NCBI GenBank assembly: GCA_964346815.1
Contig: CAYFWF010000047.1
Span: 1 to 64,000 of the forward strand
Source: CAYFWF01 sp964346815
GTDB lineage: Bacteria; Acidobacteriota; Aminicenantia; Aminicenantales; Aminicenantaceae
Length of the DNA stretch: 64,000 bases
Direction of reading: 5' to 3'
Positions within the stretch are counted from its first letter, which is position 1; every line of letters starts with the position of its first letter. Of this stretch, positions 51,561 through 61,118 are shown one piece after another. A program made the position numbers and the translations under genes. Below the pieces are notes generated by a model. The model saw only the letters and a list, made by a program, of their open reading frames with translations. It had not been told where the DNA came from and did not search any database.

Positions 51561-54500
51561 AAAAGAATTTTTTTTCTGCCTTTGTCCTGGGCGCGGCCCT
51601 TTCTCTCCTTCTGTTCATCTGTTCTTTTTTTCTGCCCTCACTCCTTTCGTCCAACTATTACCAAAGAAGTCTGAACCGACTCAGACACACAGCCAGTAAA
51701 ATAAAGACAGAATTTTCCCAGGTCTTGGATGCCATAGATGCCAACCAGAACTTAGTTAGAGAATCTCTGCCTCTGGACACAAACGAAGAAATATTTTCCC
51801 TGTTCAAACGGCTCGGTCTGAATCCAGAAACAGAGGGAATCAGCTATTATGACAGGATGGGAAATGCTGTTCTGTGGCTGGGGAATATCATCGATCTTCA
51901 AAATGTCAAGCGCCAAAATGGAAAAGTCATTCTCTTCGAAGAAGTCAATCGTTCGCTCCTGGTAAAGACCAAAGCATCTGTCTATCTTGTGTCTATAGAA
52001 AAAACACCCGATGGAAATTACTTCGTCTTTTATCATCTTCTTGCCTTTCTGCCCCAGTTCGAAACTCCCTACTTGAGAGAATATCATTTTCTCAATCCAA
52101 AACTATTGCGCAATTGCACGATCCAGTATTGGGACTTTCGGGACGACGTTTCTACACTGGAGAGGATCTTCTCGAGACATCAGGACGAGTATGTAGGTGA
52201 GCCCGGACTGCAAGGCGAAGTGCAAACCCTTATTTTTCCGTTGAGGAATACAGACCAGAAAATAGTTGCGACTGTCAACTTAAATTCTCCTTCGCTCTCT
52301 TCAAGACTTTCTTCCCTCCATGAACAGATCCTTCTGATGTGTTATTTGCTCTTCGGTATTTCGCTGATATTTTTAATTATCTATCTTGTTCGGTCTCCTT
52401 CTTTTTTCAAAGAACGGAAACCGCTTTCTGTGTTGGCTGTCATTCTGACTTTAGCCGGACTGCGAATGCTCTTTTTCCCGTTGAGCAATCTGGAAAAGAT
52501 CCAGTCTCTCTCCATCTTTTCCCCCTCTATCGCGAGTTTTTTCTCTGTCTGGAACTTCACTCAATCTCCAGCAGATATTTTTCTAACCGCTTTTATATTC
52601 TTCCTTATGGTCGGTTGTGGTGTCATTTATTTCCGCGGCTATTTTGAACAAAAAAGGACAAAAATGGCGCCCGTTTCAGCTTTTTTTATCAATATTTCCG
52701 TCATCTCTTTTGCCCTCCTTCTCCTGTTCCTGTTTCAGGAGATTCTTACTCGACTTGTTTCTCATTCGAACCTCAACCTTCTCCGCATTTCTTTCGAGCC
52801 GTCATTTTTCTTCCTGCATATCAGTATCTTTCTCTTCCTCTTTATTTTTCTGCTTTTCTGTTTTACGGTGTTCCGGTTAGCTGAGTCGTTTTCCCAAAAC
52901 CTGCTTCTATCCCTCTCGCTCTTTGCTGCAGAATTTGCGCTCTTTGTTTTTATTTTCAAGAATAGAGTTCACCCTCTCCTCTTCCTGTTTCACTTCGTTC
53001 TGATTCTCTCAATATTGACGCTTGCTCACCACCCGAAACTCTTAAGGAAAAAAGAAATTCTTTTCTCAGTATTCATTTTGGCTGTTTTTGTGGTCTATTC
53101 TTCGGTCTACGTGTCTTTTTCTCAGCGCAATAAAAACCTCATCGAAAATTTCCTGCAAAACATCATTAAATCCCAAGAAACCTGGGGAAGGTATCTTATC
53201 AGAGAATCCCTTCCCGAGATCGACAAGAGTACGGAGACGATCAAAAACTTTCTTCGAAATCCGGAGCCCTCTGATCTCGCCCAGGCTCTATGGGAAGAGA
53301 CATGGTTCGCAAAATTCAGCTGGTACTCGAGTCTCGAAATAGTCACGCCAGAAGGAGTCATCCTTTCCCGATTCTCATTGAATGTTCCAGAGCTTTTCGA
53401 GCTTGAATTCGCACTGCCTCAAAGCGAAGACTGGAACATCTTGCGTCAGAACCTCCTTTTCAGGGGATTCGAAAAAGATTTCCTGGTAGGGTACAAAGAC
53501 TGGTTCAGGGAGGGAGAGCCTATAGGCAGGTTGATGATCTTCCTGTCTGTAGATTATGACATGCTCCCTTTTCTGTACTCAGCCAATCCCTATTTCGAAC
53601 TCATGCGAGTCTCATCGATACCTTCGCTCAATCAAATCGACCTCGGATTTGCCATATTCGATCTGAACGGAGAGCTGCTGTTCAATCCCAACAAAATGTC
53701 GAAAGGAATTCCTCCAGCCACCCTTCAAAGGGTGAGCAGGTCCCAGGAAGCCATCTGGTCCACATTCATTGACAAACAGGAAAAATTCAGAAGCCTGTAT
53801 TTTAAATACCATCAAAAAATCTATGCGCTTTTCCTCCCACAAAAGAGCTTTCTCGACCATTCCGTCGATTTTTTAAAACTCTTTTTCATCTATCTTCTTT
53901 TGTTCGTGATTTTCCTCTTCGCTCTCGTTCTATCGCCCACCAGAAAAAAAATAAAAAGTCCTTTCTGGTCATTTTCCAATCGGGTCTATATTTCTTTCGT
54001 CGCCATCGCTCTTATACCCCTTATTTTATTCACCATTTCCACCAGAAATTTCTTCAAACAGATGTTTACCCAACAGATAACAGAAAAGGCAGAAATTCAT
54101 GCAAATTTCGCCCGGAGGATTGTCGAAGATTTTATCTCCGAACAGCAGGACGAACAGCTCTCCTTGACACTCCCCCCCGATTATGTGATGCTTTTGATAA
54201 GCTCTGCCATTTCCAATGATGTCAATCTTTATCAGGATGGCAGCCTCATCTCCTCCAGCCGAAGGGAATTTTTCGATTATGGCATCCTTCCCGAAATGAT
54301 CGATGGCGAAGTTTATTATAAGATTCAATATGAAAACAATCCTTTCTACTCTCAATCGCAAAAATTCGGGGACTACTCCTTCCACACCCTGACCGTCCCT
54401 TATCTTTTCGAAGACTCCCTTTTGCTCATTTCACTCCCTTTTCCCCTGGAACAGCAGGAAATCTCCAAGGCGACCAGAGACCTGGTCGAGTTTTTCTTTC

Positions 54501-55399
54501 TGATATCATCTTTTTTCATCTTTATCGTACTTCTCTTTGCACGAGGGATGGGAGGCATGATCGTTACTCCGATTAGAAAATTGCTGGCCGGAACCAGAGA
54601 GGTCAGCGTAGGCAATCTGGAAGTATCCATTCCCCATCAACACCAAGATGAGATGAAAACTCTTATAGATGGATTCAATTCCATGGTGGAAAGCCTTAAA
54701 AAGCACCAGCAGGAATTGGCTGAGATGAGCAAAAAAGTGGCTTGGGCAGAGATGGCCAGGAAAGTGGCTCATGAAATAAAAAACCCTCTGACTCCCATTC
54801 AACTCTCAGCCGAACATCTACTGAGCGTGTACCAGGACAAAAAAGCAGATTTTGAGGAAACCTTAACCGAGTCAACATCCTACATCATCAAGGAAGTCGA
54901 GAATCTGAGAAGAATCGCCAAGGAATTTCTCGAGATATCTAAGGAAACCGCTCTCCAGAAGGAAACTTTCGATATCAAAGAGATTGTCGGAGAAACGATC
55001 TCTCCTTATAAAAAAATTCTTGCCGAACGGATATCGCTCAAGGAAACTTATGAAGGAGAAAACTTCATCCTTACAGGGGACAAAACGAAAATCAACATCG
55101 CCTTACGGAACGTTTTCACCAATGCAGTGGAGGCAATCGAGGGTCATGGCAATATCGAGGTCCTGGTCCGCAGCGAAAAGGAAGCTTTGACCATCGAAAT
55201 AAGCGATTCTGGAGGGGGGATGGATCAGAAGACGCTGAACAGAATTTTCGACCCGTACTACTCCACCAAAGAGGTCGGAACAGGGCTGGGATTGACCATC
55301 GCAAAGAAGATCATAGAAGACCATGAGGGAAAAATCTCGGCCTCGAGCCAGAAAAATGTGGGAACAAAGATAACCATATATCTTCCGCGAAAAGGATAA
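51557..55399 (+). CDS. Large multi-pass sensor histidine kinase (NtrY-like)
   Basis: A 1280-residue membrane sensor if started at TTG 51557, which overlaps the preceding stop; the earlier TTG 51524 is an alternative. It has an N-terminal helix, an external domain (to about 255), a cluster of 8 or more helices (~260-520), a second external domain (~530-770), two helices, a third external loop, a final helix, HAMP (~1003-1060), HisKA with H1072 (AHEIKNPLTPIQ) and HATPase (NVFTNAVEAIEG, GTGLGLTIAKK). The kinase core resembles NtrY. No response regulator gene adjoins, so it is an orphan. The double sensor domain is unusual. Confidence 0.88.
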   Translation: MKKNFFSAFVLGAALSLLLFICSFFLPSLLSSNYYQRSLNRLRHTASKIKTEFSQVLDAIDANQNLVRESLPLDTNEEIFSLFKRLGLNPETEGISYYDRMGNAVLWLGNIIDLQNVKRQNGKVILFEEVNRSLLVKTKASVYLVSIEKTPDGNYFVFYHLLAFLPQFETPYLREYHFLNPKLLRNCTIQYWDFRDDVSTLERIFSRHQDEYVGEPGLQGEVQTLIFPLRNTDQKIVATVNLNSPSLSSRLSSLHEQILLMCYLLFGISLIFLIIYLVRSPSFFKERKPLSVLAVILTLAGLRMLFFPLSNLEKIQSLSIFSPSIASFFSVWNFTQSPADIFLTAFIFFLMVGCGVIYFRGYFEQKRTKMAPVSAFFINISVISFALLLLFLFQEILTRLVSHSNLNLLRISFEPSFFFLHISIFLFLFIFLLFCFTVFRLAESFSQNLLLSLSLFAAEFALFVFIFKNRVHPLLFLFHFVLILSILTLAHHPKLLRKKEILFSVFILAVFVVYSSVYVSFSQRNKNLIENFLQNIIKSQETWGRYLIRESLPEIDKSTETIKNFLRNPEPSDLAQALWEETWFAKFSWYSSLEIVTPEGVILSRFSLNVPELFELEFALPQSEDWNILRQNLLFRGFEKDFLVGYKDWFREGEPIGRLMIFLSVDYDMLPFLYSANPYFELMRVSSIPSLNQIDLGFAIFDLNGELLFNPNKMSKGIPPATLQRVSRSQEAIWSTFIDKQEKFRSLYFKYHQKIYALFLPQKSFLDHSVDFLKLFFIYLLLFVIFLFALVLSPTRKKIKSPFWSFSNRVYISFVAIALIPLILFTISTRNFFKQMFTQQITEKAEIHANFARRIVEDFISEQQDEQLSLTLPPDYVMLLISSAISNDVNLYQDGSLISSSRREFFDYGILPEMIDGEVYYKIQYENNPFYSQSQKFGDYSFHTLTVPYLFEDSLLLISLPFPLEQQEISKATRDLVEFFFLISSFFIFIVLLFARGMGGMIVTPIRKLLAGTREVSVGNLEVSIPHQHQDEMKTLIDGFNSMVESLKKHQQELAEMSKKVAWAEMARKVAHEIKNPLTPIQLSAEHLLSVYQDKKADFEETLTESTSYIIKEVENLRRIAKEFLEISKETALQKETFDIKEIVGETISPYKKILAERISLKETYEGENFILTGDKTKINIALRNVFTNAVEAIEGHGNIEVLVRSEKEALTIEISDSGGGMDQKTLNRIFDPYYSTKEVGTGLGLTIAKKIIEDHEGKISASSQKNVGTKITIYLPRKG

Positions 55400-55454
55400 T
55401 ACGTTGTTTGTCCTGGATTTTTTTAAGAATTTATGGAAAAATATTTTTAAGACG

Positions 55455-56375
55455 ATGAGAATAAGAAACATTCTTTTGATCGGTTTAACCGGTCTCCTGG
55501 TTGCTTCTTCTTCCCTTATGGCAGAGAGCGTAAGCATTAAATTCAGCTACAATACAGCCTCCGTAAGTAAGGGGGACCTGAACACATGGATCGAATCATA
55601 CAATTCGCTTTGGAATGATTGGCAGGCCAATTGGGGAGGTCAGCTGGACGGTCGACTCGATTCCCTCAATTACGGACCCAAGTATGAGGTGGAGATCAGG
55701 ATTCCTGTTTTCTTTGGGCTGTCTCTTAATCTAGCCGGCAGTTCTTTCAGCAGCGCAAAAGAAGGCACCATCCAATTCGTCCACGGAACGAAGGATCAAA
55801 CCGAGGAAGACTTCACCAGGAATGAAGTCAAGGGGATCCCATTAAAAATCGGATTCAGCTATATTCAATCCCTTCCTTTTTTAGAAAACCTCTCCGTGTT
55901 TGGCGGTATTGGCAGACATATCACATTTCTGAAATATACCTACATCCAAGACTACGAATTATCCATTTCTAATCTAAACTACATCTTGAAGAGGGAAAAC
56001 ACTTACCATTCCGAAGCACTGGGAGTTTATGCCACGCTCGGCTTTGAATACGACCTGATCAAAAATATCGCTATCGTGGCCGAGGCAGAAAAAATATGGT
56101 CCAAGGCTGACGGCTTTAAAGGAGCTTACACTTCAGAGCTGACCGACCCTGTAGAAAATACTCAAACAACGGAATCAGGTGAAGCCTCTCTCTATTTCTA
56201 TGAAAACAAGCAATGGTGGAATGATAAGTATTATTCTGCCTTTACCGGACATGAGATCAAACCTGAAGAACCCGCTGATTATCCTGCGGGGGTAGTAGAT
56301 ATTCAGAATCTCCGCCAGGGAGAATTCGATTTGAGCACGTTCTCTTTTAAAATCGGTTTTCGTTTCAAGTTTTAA
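55455..56375 (+). CDS. Outer membrane beta-barrel protein
   Basis: A 306-residue protein from ATG 55455 that begins with a clear signal peptide (to SLMA-ES); the frame back to 55404 has no better start signal. The mature part has repeated amphipathic strands, aromatic residues at strand ends (GFEYDLIKNIAIVAEAEKIW) and ends with KIGFRFKF, an outer-membrane insertion signal with final Phe. It fits a small (12-14 strand) barrel. Ligand and role are unknown. It follows the kinase after 55 bases. Confidence 0.75.
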   Translation: MRIRNILLIGLTGLLVASSSLMAESVSIKFSYNTASVSKGDLNTWIESYNSLWNDWQANWGGQLDGRLDSLNYGPKYEVEIRIPVFFGLSLNLAGSSFSSAKEGTIQFVHGTKDQTEEDFTRNEVKGIPLKIGFSYIQSLPFLENLSVFGGIGRHITFLKYTYIQDYELSISNLNYILKRENTYHSEALGVYATLGFEYDLIKNIAIVAEAEKIWSKADGFKGAYTSELTDPVENTQTTESGEASLYFYENKQWWNDKYYSAFTGHEIKPEEPADYPAGVVDIQNLRQGEFDLSTFSFKIGFRFKF

Positions 56376-56387
56376 AGAATCGAAGGA

Positions 56388-56894
56388 ATGTCGAAAACAC
56401 TGGTAACCTACTTAAGCTGGACCGGAAACACAAAAAAGGTTGCCCAGGCTCTCTTCGAGGCGCTGGAGGGAGAGAAGAGCATTAAAGACGTCGAAGAGAT
56501 TCGTAATCTCGATGAATACGACCTTATTTTTATAGGTTTTCCTGTCCACTCCCACAGCGTCCCAGTCAAGATACAGGAGCTGCTAAAAAAAATTCCCCCC
56601 GGGAAAAAAATCGCACTTTTTTCCACCCACGGTTCTTTAACCGGAAGCCGTCTGTCCCGAGAGGCTCTGGAACACGCTTCCGTCCTGGCATCCAAGAACA
56701 AAATCCTGGGCACATTTTCCTGCCGTGGTAAAGTCTCGAACGAGGCCATGGAGGCCTTGAGCCGATCGCCAGAACACAAGGCCTGGGTGGAAATGGCCGC
56801 TTCAGCTCGCACCCATCCCGACGAAAACGACCTCGCTGATGCCAGGTCTTTCGCTAAGTGGATCATGACGCTCAGCGCTCAGGACGAGTCATAA
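56388..56894 (+). CDS. Flavodoxin-family protein
   Basis: A 168-residue flavodoxin-like protein. The FMN phosphate loop appears as SWTGNTKKVAQAL near residues 9-21 and the second loop as FSTHGSLTGS. It is related to the FldA/WrbA/menaquinone-linked flavodoxin group and lacks a signal peptide. It probably carries electrons in the cytoplasm. The start is ATG 56388 with AAGGA directly before it. It ends 12 bases before the stop of the convergent meaB. Confidence 0.85.
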   Translation: MSKTLVTYLSWTGNTKKVAQALFEALEGEKSIKDVEEIRNLDEYDLIFIGFPVHSHSVPVKIQELLKKIPPGKKIALFSTHGSLTGSRLSREALEHASVLASKNKILGTFSCRGKVSNEAMEALSRSPEHKAWVEMAASARTHPDENDLADARSFAKWIMTLSAQDES

Positions 56895-56905
56895 TTCGCC
56901 CGGAT

Positions 56906-57847
56906 TCAAATCTTTTTTACTTCTTGAATGATCTGGTCTGCGACAGTATAAGGATCCATCTCCCTCTTGTAAATTCTCTCTATAAAATTATCGATCTCAG
57001 AGTCTTTGATAGTTTCCGAAACAGCTCGGAACAGCTTTTCGTTTATGATGCCTCTCAACATCCAGAAAAGCAGCCTCTTCTTTCGGGAGGCCCTCGTCTC
57101 CTCGTCCCTTTCGGCTGTTACGTTATCGATCTCCTGGAGGAGGCGTTCAATGCCTGTCCCTTCTGTAGCGATAGTCTTTATCACAGGAGGAGCGGGACTG
57201 TCTTTCAATCCCATATCCAGAATAGCCCTCAACTGCCTTTCCGTTTTATCCGTTTCTGGAGAATCCGCTTTATTGAGTATAAAAATATCGGCAATCTCCA
57301 TAATACCAGCCTTGAAGACCTGGATCTCATCACCTGCTCCTGGAACCAGAACCACGAGAACAACATCGGCGAATTTGACAACTTCCACCTCATCCTGTCC
57401 AACTCCTACAGTTTCCACCAGAATAATATCTTTTCCCGAAGCTTCAAGAATAGCGATCGCTTCTCCTGAGGATTTGGCCAGTCCTCCCAGGTGGCCCCGA
57501 GTGGCCATGCTGCGGATGAATATATTCGAGTCGATGCTGTGGCGCATCATCCGTATACGATCCCCAAGGATGGCACCTCCACTGAAAGGGCTGGAAGGAT
57601 CCACGGCCACGATTCCTATCTTCTTATCGATCCTTCTCAAGACATCGATGAGTTTATCGACCAACGTGCTTTTTCCTGACCCAGGAGATCCTGTTATGCC
57701 GATGATAGTCGACTTTCCCGTATGAGGAAAAATTTCTTTCAACAGATTTTGTGCCTCCGTGTTTTTATTTTCAACCATAGAAATTCCCCTGGCTATGGCC
57801 CTGGGACTTCCCTTAAGAATCTCCTCTGTTAAATTCATTCTCTTCAT
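56906..57847 (-). CDS. meaB: Methylmalonyl-CoA mutase-associated GTPase MeaB
   Basis: A 313-residue G3E-type GTPase that protects and loads methylmalonyl-CoA mutase with adenosylcobalamin. P-loop GSPGSGKS is at 53-60, followed by VDPSSPFSGGAILGDRIRM and the ETVGVGQDEVE motif. I start at ATG 57847 (or 57838); the longer frame runs into the acyl-CoA dehydrogenase gene and lacks family sequence. No mutase gene is in the window. The overlap-free 28-base gap behind the acyl-CoA dehydrogenase suggests one transcript for propionyl/branched-chain acyl-CoA breakdown. Confidence 0.94.
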   Translation of the reverse strand: MKRMNLTEEILKGSPRAIARGISMVENKNTEAQNLLKEIFPHTGKSTIIGITGSPGSGKSTLVDKLIDVLRRIDKKIGIVAVDPSSPFSGGAILGDRIRMMRHSIDSNIFIRSMATRGHLGGLAKSSGEAIAILEASGKDIILVETVGVGQDEVEVVKFADVVLVVLVPGAGDEIQVFKAGIMEIADIFILNKADSPETDKTERQLRAILDMGLKDSPAPPVIKTIATEGTGIERLLQEIDNVTAERDEETRASRKKRLLFWMLRGIINEKLFRAVSETIKDSEIDNFIERIYKREMDPYTVADQIIQEVKKI

Positions 57848-57875
57848 GAGGTTCTTTGCTAAGATATCTGGAAGT

Positions 57876-59021
57876 TCAGTATTCGGAAAGGACCTTATGG
57901 GCGATGATCCAACGCTGGACCTCTGAGGTTCCTTCTCCAACCGTGGCCAGCTTCGAATCCCGGTAGAACTTTTCAGCGGGATAATCTTTGGTGAAACCAT
58001 AGCCTCCATGAACCTGAACAGCCATGGAGGAAGCCCTCACGGCCAATTCGCTGGCAAAAAGCTTAGCCATAGCGGATTCCTTGGGGATCTTTTTTCCTTG
58101 ATCTTCCAGAAACGCTGCGCGATAAGTGAGGAGACGGGCTGCATCTAATTCCGTATACCCATCGGCCAGCATCCATTGTATGGCCTGGAAATTGGAGATA
58201 GGCTGATCGAATTGGACCCTCTCCTTCGCATATCGAAGAGCCGAATCCAAAGCACCTGCAGCGATTCCCAGGGAAAAAGCGGCAATACTGACCCGTCCTC
58301 CATCCAGAATAGCCATAGCCTGCCGGTACCCCTTTCCTTGGTCCCCGATCAAATTTTCTGCAGGAACCTTGACATCTTCAAAAATGAGTTCAGTCGTATC
58401 GGCTGCTCTAATGCCGAGTTTGTCTTCCTTTTTCCCCACCTGAAAGCCTTTCATCCCTTTTTCCAAAATAAATGCTGATATGCCTTCCCTTTTTTGATCG
58501 GGATCAGTTATGGCCATCACCACATGGATATCGGCTAAAGACCCATTGGTTATAAAACGTTTTGAGCCATTGACGACCCAATGATCTTCATTTTTTTCGG
58601 CTTTAGTTCTCAAGGCCGCAGCATCAGAGCCGGCACTTGCCTCAGTCAATCCCCAGGCGCCCAGGGTTTCTCCTTTAGCCAGCCTGGTGAGATATTTCTT
58701 CTTCTGTTCTTCAGAGGCAAACAGATTCAGATGATTGGAACAGAGCGAATTGTGGGCAGCGACAACCAAACCGACAGATGGATCGACCTTGGATATCTCT
58801 TCAAGAATGATAACATAATCCACATTGGAGTAGCCTGCCCCAGCATACTCAGTCGGAATCACGATCCCTAGCAATCCCATTTCAGCTAGCTTTTTGGTGA
58901 GGACATTTGGCCATTCTCCCTTCTCATCGCTTTCTTTGATAAGGGGCTGGATTTCTTTTTGGGCAAAATTTCTTATGGAATCTCTCAATATTTCCTGTTC
59001 CTCAGTCAGTGAAAAATCCAT
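57876..59021 (-). CDS. Acyl-CoA dehydrogenase (short/branched chain type)
   Basis: A 381-residue FAD enzyme. ATG 59021 has AAAGGAGAAGG upstream and gives the usual MDFSLTEEQ start; the frame to 59057 is not needed. LTEASAGSDAAAL and GYGFTKDYPAEK are the family signatures, and the base Glu is likely in GEGTSEVQR near the C-terminus. It makes the first oxidation in fatty or branched-chain acyl-CoA breakdown, passing electrons to ETF. meaB follows in the same direction. Confidence 0.94.
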   Translation of the reverse strand: MDFSLTEEQEILRDSIRNFAQKEIQPLIKESDEKGEWPNVLTKKLAEMGLLGIVIPTEYAGAGYSNVDYVIILEEISKVDPSVGLVVAAHNSLCSNHLNLFASEEQKKKYLTRLAKGETLGAWGLTEASAGSDAAALRTKAEKNEDHWVVNGSKRFITNGSLADIHVVMAITDPDQKREGISAFILEKGMKGFQVGKKEDKLGIRAADTTELIFEDVKVPAENLIGDQGKGYRQAMAILDGGRVSIAAFSLGIAAGALDSALRYAKERVQFDQPISNFQAIQWMLADGYTELDAARLLTYRAAFLEDQGKKIPKESAMAKLFASELAVRASSMAVQVHGGYGFTKDYPAEKFYRDSKLATVGEGTSEVQRWIIAHKVLSEY

Positions 59022-59164
59022 TCCTTCTCCTTTTCTTCCTGTACCTCTCTCTTTCACTCATCTTACTTTTACAGGAATCAATAATCAAGGAAAATCGGTG
59101 TTCAATTGTCGACCGGTTCTCGCTCCAAGTTGACTTGATAAGGGAAATCATCTAAGTTAGAGAC

Positions 59165-59425
59165 ATGTTTTCAGGATTTTTAAAAATCGTCCTGTACGCC
59201 CTTCTCGTTTACATCATATATAAATTCATCCGTCTCTTTCAAATCCTCGGCAAAAAGAACAAGGCGCCTCGGCAGCCCAAACAAATCTCAGGGATCATGG
59301 TTAAAGACGAAGTGTGCAACACCTATCTTCCCCGAGAGGACGCCATTAAAGAAATCGTGGAAGGAAAAGAATTCTTTTTCTGTTCTAAAGAATGCCGCCA
59401 AAAATTTTTGGAAGAAAGGAAGTAA
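59165..59425 (+). CDS. Small membrane-anchored YHS-like protein
   Basis: An 86-residue protein. One N-terminal membrane helix (about 5-25) and a basic linker lead to a C-terminal YHS-like metal-binding patch with C51, C73 and C77 (MVKDEVCNTY, FFCSKECRQKF). It resembles the PP0621-type family. It probably sits in the inner membrane and binds a metal through the Cys residues. It stands between the acyl-CoA dehydrogenase and the cupin genes, both on the other strand. Confidence 0.7.
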   Translation: MFSGFLKIVLYALLVYIIYKFIRLFQILGKKNKAPRQPKQISGIMVKDEVCNTYLPREDAIKEIVEGKEFFFCSKECRQKFLEERK

Positions 59426-59456
59426 CGATATTGGGGGCCTTTCTGGATAATCTCGA

Positions 59457-59780
59457 TTAAGGAGTCAGGCTCCAGGCGTCAATAGTCACAGATTCATCGA
59501 GCACAATCTGTTCGTGCTCGAAATTCGGAGGGACGACAAAAGAATCTCCTGCCCTGACGGCTAAAACTTTCTCTTCATCCTCAGATTTTATTATGATCTT
59601 TTGTTCGCCTTTCAGAACTGTTGTGACCTGCTCGTAAGAGTGACGGTGGGGAGGCACGTGAGAATCTTTTTTGTATTCAAATTTAGCCATTAAAACATCC
59701 TTGCCACAGGCTAGTGTTCGCCGAATGACCCCTTCGAATACCTCTACAACATGTTGGTCTTTTTCTTCAATTTTAATCAT
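59457..59780 (-). CDS. Cupin-domain protein
   Basis: A 107-residue single-domain cupin behind a very strong ribosome-binding site (GGAGGTGG). Motif 1 has H45, H47 and E50 or Q51 (PPHRHSYEQ), motif 2 GDSFVVPPNFEHEQ. It should bind a divalent metal. Function could be enzymatic or sensory. Confidence 0.85.
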   Translation of the reverse strand: MIKIEEKDQHVVEVFEGVIRRTLACGKDVLMAKFEYKKDSHVPPHRHSYEQVTTVLKGEQKIIIKSEDEEKVLAVRAGDSFVVPPNFEHEQIVLDESVTIDAWSLTP

Positions 59781-59884
59781 TCAGCCACCTCCTGTTCGCT
59801 CACATTAAGTTTTCGGGCCTCTTCGAATGTGCCATATATTTAGTCAGATGAACTTTCCGGTTTAGGAAATTGAATGCAAACTTC

Positions 59885-60160
59885 CTACCAGGCGATATGA
59901 AAATCAGAAAATTCTCCTTCGAATTTTTCCCACTGGAGTTCGATATTATCGATCCTTGCCATAGGAGGGCCTTCTCTCATCTGTCCTACCAGAGCCTGGA
60001 TGTCTTCCTTTTCGCCTTCTACCAAAGCCTCGACGCGTCCATCCGGCAGGTTCTTCACCCAGCCCGTCAGCCCTTTGGAGGAAGCCCATTTTCGCGTGCT
60101 GTCACGATAAAAAACTCCTTGAACTCTCCCCAAGACAAAAATGCGTGCTCTCGCCTTCAT
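59885..60160 (-). CDS. acyP: Acylphosphatase
   Basis: A 91-residue enzyme that hydrolyses acyl phosphates such as acetyl phosphate. The catalytic R19 (GRVQGVFYR) and N37 (GWVKNLPDGRVE) are present. Length and fold are standard. It is divergent from the ThiD-like gene. Confidence 0.95.
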   Translation of the reverse strand: MKARARIFVLGRVQGVFYRDSTRKWASSKGLTGWVKNLPDGRVEALVEGEKEDIQALVGQMREGPPMARIDNIELQWEKFEGEFSDFHIAW

Positions 60161-60323
60161 CCTGCTCTCTCTGTTTCTATTATTTATAACACATAAACCT
60201 GTGCAGGGGTCAAGCTATTCCTGGGATCGGATCGGGACCACCCCAAATCCTTTAAACAATTTTGCGTCAAATTCTGATAAAATAAGTGTTTGGAATAGAG
60301 TCCAGAGTCAGGGGCCGATTCTG

Positions 60324-61118
60324 TTGAAAAAAGTTCTTCTCTCCGTCGCAGGTTTTGATCCGACCGCAGGCGCAGGTGTGGCTCTCGATCTAAAAGTCTT
60401 CCAGAGCCTCGGATATCAAGGGATGGGCATCGTGACCTGCTTGACAGTCCAGAACACATTGGGGGTGAAAAACATCCATTGTCCCCCTGCACGGCTTCTT
60501 TGGGATCAATATCATTTCTTACGGAACGACGTGGATTTTTCAGGAATCAAAGTCGGACTGGTGGGATGCGCAAAAAACATCCCTTCTATCGTTCGTATAC
60601 TCAACGAGAACCCGGACCTGCCTGTAATCATCGATCCCGTGTTCAAATCGAGTGGAGGGGAATGGATTTTCGGAAAAAAATCCATTCCCCTCTATATGCA
60701 GAAAATCCGTGGAAAAGCTTCTTTGCTCACTCCAAATCTGGAAGAGGCCGAGTTCATTTCCGGCATTAACATTGAAGCCGTGTCTGATGCACAAAAAGCT
60801 GCTCAGGTGATTTTCAAACAGACAAAAACACCCTGTCTGGTAAAGGGCGGCCATCTCCGAAAAGAAAACATCGACATATTGTACGACGGATCTAAATTTC
60901 ACACCTTTGAAAACAGAAAGTTGAAGAAAAAGATACACGGCACAGGATGCTTTCTCTCTTCTGCCCTCCTCTGCTATATGGTCAAAGGATTTCCATTGGA
61001 TCAAGCCTGTTCACTTGCTGTCCAGATCACTCATAAAGCTATGACAGAAGCCATCCGGACTGGCTCAGGACAAGCCCTCTTCAATTTCACTGCTTTTTGC
61101 CGGCTTCTTCGACCTTGA
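60324..61118 (+). CDS. thiD: Hydroxymethylpyrimidine/phosphomethylpyrimidine kinase-like
   Basis: A 264-residue ribokinase-fold kinase from TTG 60324 (KKVLLSVAGFDPTAGAG); the frame extends to 60141, but that part looks like a chance signal-like stretch overlapping acyP. The substrate site AGFDPTAGAG, KGGH and the catalytic GTGC motif fit ThiD, which phosphorylates HMP and HMP-P for thiamine. No other thi genes or TPP riboswitch are nearby. The 3' end overlaps the convergent antiporter gene by 32 bases. Confidence 0.8.
   Translation: MKKVLLSVAGFDPTAGAGVALDLKVFQSLGYQGMGIVTCLTVQNTLGVKNIHCPPARLLWDQYHFLRNDVDFSGIKVGLVGCAKNIPSIVRILNENPDLPVIIDPVFKSSGGEWIFGKKSIPLYMQKIRGKASLLTPNLEEAEFISGINIEAVSDAQKAAQVIFKQTKTPCLVKGGHLRKENIDILYDGSKFHTFENRKLKKKIHGTGCFLSSALLCYMVKGFPLDQACSLAVQITHKAMTEAIRTGSGQALFNFTAFCRLLRP

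Noticed and set aside
57006..57725. 239-codon plus-strand frame rich in Ser and Pro
   Set aside because: Antisense to meaB; low-complexity composition typical of a shadow frame.
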